IMG/VR virus record: IMGVR_UViG_3300037189_006964
Location: 1-58,365 of that record
Source: a virus
Direction: 5' to 3' (one strand)
DNA length: 58,365 bases
Under the pieces are notes generated by a model. The model was not told the DNA's origin and ran no database searches. It worked only from the letters and a program-made list of their open reading frames with translations. Position 1 is the first letter of the stretch. Each line of letters starts with the position of its first letter. The position numbers were made by a program, and so were the translations under genes. This document shows, in pieces, positions 51,801 to 58,365 of the stretch.

Positions 51801-52760
51801 GGGATTAAATTTTTGAATATTATAAAAATAACTGACACTCTTATCGTTTTGTGATAAGGTTTGAATTACATTATTATTGTCTGTAAATATAGCACTATAT
51901 GATATAAACGTAGAATCAGCATCTATATAAGCTAAATCAGAATCTTCTAAATTTAAACTGCAAAAAGTTGGTGCTAATGTTAGACTGTTAGTAGATATTT
52001 TTGTATCAAAACATTTTGTTCTATTTCCATATAAAGAAAAATTCAACTTATTATTTAAAATTGTACTGGGAAGATCTGATATGTTTGTTGGTGGTGTATT
52101 TAATCTATTTACATGTAAATCTACAGCATCTTTTTCTATATTAGTTGATTGTATGTGTACAATATCAGAATTTAAAATTTTAACATTAGTAGTTAATTGC
52201 CATTTATTTCCAACGTAATTTATTGATTTTGGTTTTAAAAATATTCTATTTGGATATATCATATATCCATATGAATTTTTTGTAATATCATTTAATTGAA
52301 TATAGAAAAAATAAAATTCATATGGAGATTTTATATATTTTCTTAAAGAACTAATGGTAAAATTTAAAGATGAATAATTATTTAAAGAGTTGTTTAAAGT
52401 TATTGTTGGTACGTTTTCTATAAATCTGGTATTTTCAACTAAAGGCCCAGTTAATGAAACAACAAATTTCGTAGACTGTCTTTGATATGTTACATTATTG
52501 TAGTTTATAACACTTTTATAAGAAAAATCAGAAAAATCTAAAACTTGGTTTAGTGGGTTTTTATGATATCTTAAATAGTCTCTAGTAATTAAAGATCCTC
52601 CAGTTTGAATAGCAACACCGCTTCCATCTAATTGATTCCAAAATATAGAAGTAAAATCGGTGGGGAGTGTTTGTTGTGTAAATGTTATTGGAGTAGCCAA
52701 ATATCTCTCGTTTGGATAATTTCCATCTGTATTAATATTGAATACTTGTGTATTTGTCAT
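48894..52760 (-). CDS. Very large multidomain beta-rich tail/baseplate protein
   Basis: 1288 residues, Asn/Ser/Thr-rich with Ig-like strand pairs throughout (for example NRLSLNVLDEKSNEITLDSS, IVWFYGGNNSGLSLNYVDDEG, KTWKVNLSGYGPNLTTISLSS). No signal peptide or membrane segment. The function cannot be named; position third after gp25 and gp6-like genes suggests a baseplate or baseplate-fibre connector. It overlaps 46762-48897 by 4 nt. A TAAATATA box lies 8 nt before its ATG. Confidence 0.65.
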   Translation of the reverse strand: MTNTQVFNINTDGNYPNERYLATPITFTQQTLPTDFTSIFWNQLDGSGVAIQTGGSLITRDYLRYHKNPLNQVLDFSDFSYKSVINYNNVTYQRQSTKFVVSLTGPLVENTRFIENVPTITLNNSLNNYSSLNFTISSLRKYIKSPYEFYFFYIQLNDITKNSYGYMIYPNRIFLKPKSINYVGNKWQLTTNVKILNSDIVHIQSTNIEKDAVDLHVNRLNTPPTNISDLPSTILNNKLNFSLYGNRTKCFDTKISTNSLTLAPTFCSLNLEDSDLAYIDADSTFISYSAIFTDNNNVIQTLSQNDKSVSYFYNIQKFNPTFILQYNPSSNEQTFQLLQAPLNPNLNLSDISNCVLQADFNLKTGSFNFYNQYAPAKIKFNNKYPLKVDYIANCYNLKTVNLRASSTLTNQSLIIDDGVNTFNHNILNPISVNSVNTYDIVWETTYPPYCYSYKVDLKDDTNSVYLDSNGLNFYLKLSAIKQTSNSVTLSAFIASDFNSVNMPILPTDSIKFEIVADSNEDNDAFLNGITCYYGDELNLIPYDIKSSPLVIVSEKQSLVITNSNSNFTGASFTIKGTIYTASGQMDSFNNLNVSLGYPDFGIGNRLSLNVLDEKSNEITLDSSFNVTSLDWPYKDLRDSNIVWFYGGNNSGLSLNYVDDEGNYLAPVNGPVLFSDKTWKVNLSGYGPNLTTISLSSQKYNEVATITTNPRFYDFLSQGKIKVGPITKLNNLELTRNITLTAAIPYGNKLFSLPPSIPINWTWEYDDTVEPTLQPIEAIQTLNQNQNYVYGINMKSTLCSAIKINVTPGFSKTSPKVHRVKIIANIDVVQPTITGSYTFNVDDFPDPSIFNCDFDSYFTNFSDNPDYIIASTRLNQNTITRSEISSLNFTFSADENVLKNIKNSNLRWFFNSVKNSLNSTSYNINLKDPLSGLPQTTLNGITVTALNVGLTINSGIAPGWTSAHNVSAVTNIFILSSINFFNPLKFIIYPEYAWIGDSDLDYRYLTLLKSNPNSEDYFTKCYMPSSYNNKKSNSQTYWMSANNTWFDEYIYQNKQNYFLTSTTSAHSLLEIGYNPYDFRILAGLPISLIAYNNTFYPENIKIDYLDEYLNVDTGTTYLTSLKFNIEAKTTRKMPTTSVYDNFFMSPVIKEYNNISLTYSPLCNDILQDRFNIQDGGKISVIQYINTIPEKSPAEVIDGTVTYCLSSHYWQVSATVPSSPIGLSSTYNNLFELKQGDPSIPLYVCDLGEDELYFYANHNLIQQIPETTFDKYIGTNEYPKNPNLWDKINI

Positions 52761-52768
52761 TTTACTGT

Positions 52769-52776
52769 TATATTTA
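52769..52776 (-). promoter_or_regulatory. Late-type box TAAATATA
   Basis: Minus-strand TAAATATA in the 40-bp gap, 8 nt before the ATG at 52760. Confidence 0.45.
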
Positions 52777-52800
52777 GTTTAAACATTTAATTTACAATAT

Positions 52801-55800
52801 TTAAAAAATCCCCAACCCCGAATAGATATTATAAGAAAACAATCCATCCATATATTGCTCATCACCAATCCAATCAAAGACACTAGATATGTTATTATTT
52901 AATGTTGTTTGTGGATTATTCCAATCTATGATGTTGTCTGAAAAAATTTTACTTGTTGTTGGAATAAATTTATAAAATTCATACTGTTTCATCCATTCAC
53001 TATTATTATATGGTAATTTTATATAATCTATTAATTCTATTATGTTATATTGATAATTTCCATTTATAGGCCCAGTTTGAATTAAATCGTATTTATCTAA
53101 CGATTTAGTTCTTAATATTACTGGTGTGCCAGCGGTCACTGTATAATTTAAAGTTAAAATACTACCTCTATTAAAAGAACCGTCTTTATCTGGTTTTTTA
53201 AAATTATTTTGATTTTTTTTGTTAGATCCGAAAATTCTTGATTGATTAATTGACAATACATCCATTAATCTTTTTAATTTTTCTGGATAATTTAACATAT
53301 AGTTATCATCATCAGTAACATTAATGGTTTGTGCTAAACTTTGAATATTTTTAATTTCACACGTATCTATATCAGAGTTATTTATTAAAAAATTTGATAT
53401 TTTTTCATATGCTAAAATTCCCAAATCTTGATGTTCAAATGGATAAATGCCATAAATAGAAGGTAAAAATTTATTAAATAAAAATTCACTATTAAATAAA
53501 GTGGGAGTAAATGCATATGATTTAATTTGTTTTGCCAAATCAAAATTTTCATTAATTTTATAAAAATCCAAAATGGAACCCATATCCGATTCTGTGCTTG
53601 TAGTATATGATACTTTTATTTTTTTTAAATCATTAGTTTCTATATATTTATAAAATGTAGAAGCTAAAAATGAAAATTGATTTTTTAAAGATTTTGATGG
53701 TATTTTTAAAAAATTTAATTTATTAGTTTGACCTTTTATTGAAATTTGTTTTCTTAATTCATTTTTAAATTTATTTACCCATTTAAACCCCGTCCAATCA
53801 CCATGAGCTTGTAGAGATTTATTCCATTTATTATATTCTATTAAGGTTTCATCCTTATACTCTCCATTCATCCCAATACTGATTCCTTTGGGGTTCCAAA
53901 AAGTAAATCCTTTAGGTGTTACATAAAATTTATCAACAAATGTTTTTGTTTTTGTATCATACACATAAATTTGATTTTCTACGGAATTGATAACATATAA
54001 ATTTCCTTTGGCATCACACGCAATTCCCTCCAAAGCGGTTTCATCCGTGTTTTCATTTGGTATTGTTAAATTACTTTGAGCATATTTAGAAAGATCACTA
54101 TTATCTAAAACGTTAAATGTGGTAATTTTACCAGTAACATTGTCAATGCATCCAATTCTACTGTAACTATACGTAAACCATAAATTTTGATTTGGATCTA
54201 GAGTTAATTCGTTAACTCCCATGATTGATTTAAATGAACTTAAAAGAGTTCCGTTAGTATCTCTTTTTTCTATGCTTCCAAAAGATCTCCATATATTATT
54301 TGATAAAGAAACCCAAACATCATTATTTTTATTTATAATAATGTCTTGTGGACAAGAACATATTGGATAAACTATGGTGCTGTGTATGTTATTATTTTTG
54401 TCATATTTAACTAAATATCCACTTGTGTAGTTTGAATAACTAACCCATATGTAATTATTTGTATCTATATCTAAAAATGTTGGTTCTATATATTCTTCCA
54501 CATTAGCTGGATCATAAGGAAATGATTGGTTGCTTTCAAACCATTTACTATTAATTGTTGTTGGTGGTATAGTATCTACAACATTTCCAGTTATATCTAA
54601 AGCGTAAATAAAGTTACCATTTGAATCTAAATTTAAAACATATTTATTATCATATAAAGTTATCCATAAATTTAAATCTTTATCTAATACTATGCTATTT
54701 GGAGATATTTGATTATTAATTAATGTGTCTGGTAAAATTCCAATATTATCTTTATAAATTTTTAATAAATCTATTGATGATAATATTTTTCCATTTGTAT
54801 TAATTTTATAAAGATAATTTAATTCACCATCAATTGCCCATGCTTGATATGATGGTCCGGGCAAAACCGCTATACTATTTATATTATGATAACCTGTTGT
54901 TGAATTTACATCTTCATATAAATTATCACCATTTAATCTATAATTTGGTTTATTTATAATAGGAACTTCGAAATTATAAATATTAGCTTTTTGTAAAAAT
55001 TGAGAAGATAAATTAAAAACATTTGATGAGTTATAATCAATTATGCCCATTAATCCCGCATTAGGATTAGAAACCCACAATTTAGAAGAATCTAAATTTC
55101 CACTTAATACTGGAGAAAAAAATGTAGCCTCTGCTGATAAAATAACATTATTGGAAGCTGTTCCTACGTTAAATAATGTTTTACAATAACCGGGAGACAA
55201 GTATTTATTTTCATCTAAAAATGAGACTTTAACGGGAGCTTTATAATAAATTTGAATATCATTACTAATCGATACAATATCAATAGAATCTTTGTTTGTA
55301 TTTGATGGTAAGGATTTATTAAAACTTAAATTTATAGGTTTTACTTCATTTCCATCATAATATTTTTCTGTATAATTTTCATTCCAATTAAAAGTAAAAA
55401 CCACATGCTGGTTTGTTGCCGTCCATCTAGGATTAATAAAATTTCTTATTCCATTTTCGGTAATTTTTATATAATCCGGATCTCTATAATGAAAAATGTG
55501 TGGTTGATAAGCTATAGCCTTTGAATTGCTGAATTCCGAATTTAAAATATGTTCGGATGTATTATTGTCAAAAAAATTAACACCACTGGTTTGTAAAATT
55601 GCTACTGCTGTGGAATATTTATTTTTGTTAATCGCTAAATCGTAATTATAAATGTCATCCACAAAATAAAATTCAGCATATCCACTAACACCCATAAACG
55701 TCCCACTAACTGTATTTAAAACGCCATTATTGTTTTTATATACTTTAGTATCTTTTGTTATAATTTTATCTATTTCATTACCATCTAAATCCAAAAATCT

Positions 55801-56019
55801 AACTTCCGGTCTTAAAAAAGACCATTTTGATTTATTTTTTTGTGGTTTATATGATTTAGAATATTTTGAATCCAATGTAACCACGTGGATGGAATCATTG
55901 GATGATGTTATATTAATTCTAAATGGATATCTATTTATATGACCAGCAAATGTTGGAACTGGAGCATAATCGAAATAAATTGATTCATTGAAAGAATTTA
56001 AAATATTATATGCTTGCAT
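52801..56019 (-). CDS. Baseplate-associated protein with streptogramin-lyase-like propeller (gp7 position)
   Basis: 1072 residues. N-terminal beta region (1-370), a Vgb/streptogramin-lyase-like propeller (about 375-715: YQAWAIDGELNYLYKINTNG, NSIVLDKDLNLWITLYDNKYVL, NNYIWVSYSNYTSGYLVKYD, NLWFTYSYSRIGCID), and an alpha/beta C-terminal region (about 720-1072) with repeated Leu-rich helices, ending FSYNIYSGLGIF. It directly follows the gp6-like gene, the place of gp7 in T4 (T4 gp7 is 1032 residues, similar length), but sequence homology cannot be judged here. A wedge-peripheral protein is likely. Confidence 0.65.
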   Translation of the reverse strand: MQAYNILNSFNESIYFDYAPVPTFAGHINRYPFRINITSSNDSIHVVTLDSKYSKSYKPQKNKSKWSFLRPEVRFLDLDGNEIDKIITKDTKVYKNNNGVLNTVSGTFMGVSGYAEFYFVDDIYNYDLAINKNKYSTAVAILQTSGVNFFDNNTSEHILNSEFSNSKAIAYQPHIFHYRDPDYIKITENGIRNFINPRWTATNQHVVFTFNWNENYTEKYYDGNEVKPINLSFNKSLPSNTNKDSIDIVSISNDIQIYYKAPVKVSFLDENKYLSPGYCKTLFNVGTASNNVILSAEATFFSPVLSGNLDSSKLWVSNPNAGLMGIIDYNSSNVFNLSSQFLQKANIYNFEVPIINKPNYRLNGDNLYEDVNSTTGYHNINSIAVLPGPSYQAWAIDGELNYLYKINTNGKILSSIDLLKIYKDNIGILPDTLINNQISPNSIVLDKDLNLWITLYDNKYVLNLDSNGNFIYALDITGNVVDTIPPTTINSKWFESNQSFPYDPANVEEYIEPTFLDIDTNNYIWVSYSNYTSGYLVKYDKNNNIHSTIVYPICSCPQDIIINKNNDVWVSLSNNIWRSFGSIEKRDTNGTLLSSFKSIMGVNELTLDPNQNLWFTYSYSRIGCIDNVTGKITTFNVLDNSDLSKYAQSNLTIPNENTDETALEGIACDAKGNLYVINSVENQIYVYDTKTKTFVDKFYVTPKGFTFWNPKGISIGMNGEYKDETLIEYNKWNKSLQAHGDWTGFKWVNKFKNELRKQISIKGQTNKLNFLKIPSKSLKNQFSFLASTFYKYIETNDLKKIKVSYTTSTESDMGSILDFYKINENFDLAKQIKSYAFTPTLFNSEFLFNKFLPSIYGIYPFEHQDLGILAYEKISNFLINNSDIDTCEIKNIQSLAQTINVTDDDNYMLNYPEKLKRLMDVLSINQSRIFGSNKKNQNNFKKPDKDGSFNRGSILTLNYTVTAGTPVILRTKSLDKYDLIQTGPINGNYQYNIIELIDYIKLPYNNSEWMKQYEFYKFIPTTSKIFSDNIIDWNNPQTTLNNNISSVFDWIGDEQYMDGLFSYNIYSGLGIF

Positions 56020-56020
56020 A

Positions 56021-57823
56021 TTAATAATCGGTTACTGATATAGTATTACCTGAATCTATAATTTTTATTCTTTTTATTAAATTTTCAATATCGTTAAAAG
56101 CTGCGTATTGAAAATAATCTAATTTAAAATTAAAATTATGAACTTTTACATCTAAGTTGGGATATGTTTTATTCCAACATAAAAGAGATAAGCCATCTAT
56201 GTATGTGTCAGTGTCACTTCTATAGGTTTTAATTTTATCTACGCCATCTAAATTTATTATATCTGATGAAATTTGATTAATGTCAATATCATAAGATAAC
56301 TTAACTAAATTTTTACTAAAAGCGTTTTTGATTATTTTCATTACATCATTTATAATTCCCAAATTAGATTGTCTAGCATTATTTTTTTTGTAAATTAATA
56401 ATACGCTTTCATTAATATCATTTATTGTTGAATCTGTATATGGTGATTTTGCATAAAAATCAAATAACATATAAATTGGATCCATTGGAATGATTTCAGA
56501 CGTTATAACTTTTTGATCTTGGAGATCGTTGATTAAAATTTCCTTTTGCGCCGATGATATATATTTTTCACTTCCATTTTTTGGAACAATGTATGCATAT
56601 ATATTATTAAAATTACAACTATTTGAAAATTTAATCTGATTATATAATATTGAATTATCTAGTTGTGGCGATTTTATACCAATATCATAAAGATATTTAA
56701 TATGTCCTTTTAAATAATCTTCATTACCGACAACTTTGCAGTCAGAAAAAATATTTGAATAATTTGAAATTATATAATTTTCAAAATCATTTGCAGTAAC
56801 CAATCTTTGTTGATATGAAAAGTTTTTAGGGGCATTTTTCCTTATATCATCAACAGTTTCCTCTGGTGTATATGGGGTTGATGGAAAGTCATTATTTAAT
56901 GTAATCGATGATATATTGTATGAATTTAATATGATTGATTCATTTTTAACTGTGTCTTTTAAAATATTTGAATAACTATTACTGTTATATGTTACAATTT
57001 TAGATTTAGATAACGTGTTAGATGCTATTTGTGAGGAATTTGGATCTATTTTTAGATAATATATTATAATAGTATCTCCTGTGTTTAATTGTTTTCCGTT
57101 AATATTGTCTCCAAATTTAATTTCATAATTTTTATTTGGGTTATATCTTACTTCAAATGCATTATCTGTAGATTTCTTTAAAAATAAATTTTCACATCTT
57201 TCCCATTCTTTCCAAGTATTAGTATTAACTTCTTTTACATAAACATAAATGTTATTATGGTCTATATATGTTTCTTCTCCTAGATTTAAAAATATTACTT
57301 CATTAATACTTCCTAAAGCGGAATATGTTGGATATTCGTAAAATAAACCCTCATATAAAAAAAGATCCATTTCTGGATTTTGCATAGCTAGTGTACTGTC
57401 CGCTAAATAAGTAAAATATATATCTTTTGGAAAAGAAAAGAACAATGATCCCACTTTAATATTAGAATATCTTGGAACCATGTAGTTGTCCGATGATAAA
57501 GAAGCGTTTAAAGTAAATTTTACATTTTGTGATGTTTTTCCTTTTGGATTATAATTTAATAATTTTACAATCCTATTCATGTTTTCATATATCTGTGCTT
57601 CTGAAAACATAGTTTCTGATGATGTTTTATTTAAATAATATAACAACATACTGAAAGTGTAACTTATTACATCCATTAAAGATGATAAATTAGACCCTTG
57701 AAAATTTTGATCAGTAAATATTTGACTACTATTTAATTTTTCAATTATTAATTGGTTGATACTTGTGGCATCAAAACTAATGTATGAATTTTTATTATTT
57801 ATTAAATTTGTATTTGTTGCCAT
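56021..57823 (-). CDS. Baseplate wedge protein, gp6/baseplate-J-like
   Basis: 600 residues. N-terminal segment NLSSLMDVISYTFSMLLYYLNKTSSETMF, split near residues 44-72, is the usual helical start of gp6/gpJ-like wedge proteins. The diagnostic central part is DDIRKNAPKNFSYQQRLVTANDFENYI (split near residues 330-356), matching the apxxfrxQxRxVTxxDYexl motif. It forms the inner baseplate wedge ring around the tail tube and transmits the sheath contraction signal. Neighbour of the gp25-like gene, as in T4. Confidence 0.85.
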   Translation of the reverse strand: MATNTNLINNKNSYISFDATSINQLIIEKLNSSQIFTDQNFQGSNLSSLMDVISYTFSMLLYYLNKTSSETMFSEAQIYENMNRIVKLLNYNPKGKTSQNVKFTLNASLSSDNYMVPRYSNIKVGSLFFSFPKDIYFTYLADSTLAMQNPEMDLFLYEGLFYEYPTYSALGSINEVIFLNLGEETYIDHNNIYVYVKEVNTNTWKEWERCENLFLKKSTDNAFEVRYNPNKNYEIKFGDNINGKQLNTGDTIIIYYLKIDPNSSQIASNTLSKSKIVTYNSNSYSNILKDTVKNESIILNSYNISSITLNNDFPSTPYTPEETVDDIRKNAPKNFSYQQRLVTANDFENYIISNYSNIFSDCKVVGNEDYLKGHIKYLYDIGIKSPQLDNSILYNQIKFSNSCNFNNIYAYIVPKNGSEKYISSAQKEILINDLQDQKVITSEIIPMDPIYMLFDFYAKSPYTDSTINDINESVLLIYKKNNARQSNLGIINDVMKIIKNAFSKNLVKLSYDIDINQISSDIINLDGVDKIKTYRSDTDTYIDGLSLLCWNKTYPNLDVKVHNFNFKLDYFQYAAFNDIENLIKRIKIIDSGNTISVTDY

Positions 57824-57838
57824 TATAATAATTATCTT

Positions 57839-58345
57839 TTAAAACGAGACTTGTCCTCCTAATTCAGCAATCATATTTATAACATTTTGTTTATTTAATT
57901 CTAACAATTGATAATATATTGAAATTTTATAAAGATTTTCATCTTTTCTCGGAACAACTTCTACTTGGATAATTTTAACCCTTGGTTCATAATTTGAAAT
58001 ACTGTTTAATATCTCATTTCCTATAACTCTTGCATTTGTTTCGGTTATGGGTGTAAAAAGATACTGCTCTAAAGCGGAACCAAATTCTGGATTTAATATT
58101 TTTTGTCCCTTTTTTGTGGTAAAAATATTTCTAAGAGAATTTTTAATAGCATTTAAATCTAAATCAATTAATATATCATTACTATCAACCGGATTTAACC
58201 CATCTCCTATGTTTTGCGCTGTCACTAAATCTAAATGCAAATCACTATAAGTAAAACTTTTATCCGTAACAACGTTTGACAGTTGTGTGTTTGGATTATA
58301 GGTTTGTTTAGGTCTAATTAAATTATTTAAATCTATAACGGCCAT
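57839..58345 (-). CDS. Baseplate wedge protein gp25-like (gpW/gp25 family)
   Basis: 168 residues. TYSDLHLDLVTAQN (about 32-45), AIKNSLRNIFTTKKGQKILNPEFG and SALEQYLFTPI (about 69-105), and YEPRVKIIQVEVVP (about 129-142) are the conserved parts of the gpW/gp25 family: the strand-helix core with the GxxxxNPxFG turn. It is a small wedge component that nucleates sheath assembly at the baseplate. First gene of the minus-strand tail operon within the window. TAAGTATT lies 6 nt before the ATG. Confidence 0.9.
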   Translation of the reverse strand: MAVIDLNNLIRPKQTYNPNTQLSNVVTDKSFTYSDLHLDLVTAQNIGDGLNPVDSNDILIDLDLNAIKNSLRNIFTTKKGQKILNPEFGSALEQYLFTPITETNARVIGNEILNSISNYEPRVKIIQVEVVPRKDENLYKISIYYQLLELNKQNVINMIAELGGQVSF

Positions 58346-58351
58346 TGTATA

Positions 58352-58359
58352 AATACTTA
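58352..58359 (-). promoter_or_regulatory. Late-type box TAAGTATT
   Basis: Minus-strand TAAGTATT, 6 nt before the ATG at 58345; probably a promoter of the tail operon. The overlapping TATAAATA on the plus strand (58348-58355) points the wrong way for any gene seen here. Confidence 0.4.
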
Positions 58360-58365
58360 TAGCCA

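Noticed and set aside
58348-58355. Perfect TATAAATA (T4 late promoter core) on the plus strand
   Set aside because: It points rightward away from the minus-strand gp25-like gene; no plus-strand gene follows in the window. The minus-strand TAAGTATT is the better candidate.

Overview
The window is a strongly AT-rich piece of a large tailed-phage genome with a T4-type (contractile tail) baseplate. The key evidence is at the right end, on the minus strand: a gpW/gp25-family baseplate protein (57839-58345) followed by a gp6/baseplate-J-like wedge protein (56021-57823), then a very long run of large beta-rich tail and fibre proteins. A ThyX thymidylate synthase, an RNA ligase, and a set of short proteins carrying T4-like capsid-targeting signals fit the same assignment. 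No tRNA, integrase, CRISPR array or insertion sequence was seen. The host cannot be read directly. Most starts lack a Shine-Dalgarno sequence and sit behind A/T-rich contexts such as TTAAT-ATG, which is compatible with a Bacteroidota-like host but does not prove it.

Layout. (1) 1-5852, minus strand: a cargo cluster. Six genes begin with nearly the same decapeptide, (M)(K/R)xKDQ(I/V/L)LLE, and three more in the window (950-1771, 4716-5852, 11264-11956) start with a different short leader ending in (L/I)xE. In T4, (L/I)xE is the cleavage signal of the prohead protease on internal head proteins, so these look like proteins packaged in the capsid and delivered with the DNA. Recognisable bodies are a kinase-fold protein, a DUF5591-like protein and a GP88-family Cys-cluster protein. 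(2) 5936-10717, plus strand: small membrane/unknown proteins, thyX, a glycosyltransferase-like protein, an RNA ligase and an Asp/Asn-beta-hydroxylase-like oxygenase. (3) 10719-11956, minus: three small genes, one with a predicted capsid-targeting leader. (4) 12020-19418, plus: an adhesin module with a 1524-residue vWA-domain protein and a 711-residue Thr/Pro-repeat plus LamG protein. It ends at a perfect hairpin shared with the convergent operon. (5) 19480-27001, minus: seven consecutive genes of glycosyltransferase type, including a methyltransferase-HtrL/YibB-GT fusion, a GT10 fucosyltransferase-like protein and a GlcNAc-transferase (PF11397-like). (6) 27003-58345, minus: small genes, then baseplate and fibre genes, including three DSLxxINxNF paralogues (two with Cys-rich inserts), two paralogous long fibres, several beta-propeller proteins and a beta-helix protein.

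How they may work together. The baseplate/fibre operon and the plus-strand adhesin module would build an elaborate host-contact apparatus. The glycosyltransferase island between them could decorate virion proteins, with the mucin-like Thr/Pro tract of the adjacent LamG protein an obvious candidate acceptor, or could act on host glycans. The cargo cluster would act on the host immediately after injection. Two promoter classes can be read. One is sigma70-like (TTGACA-N17-TAATAT type) before 1966(-), 5936(+), 8822(+) and 11225(-). The other is a T4-late-like TAARTATA/T box before many virion and cargo genes. Both usually end only 4-12 nt before the ATG, so many mRNAs may be leaderless or nearly so.
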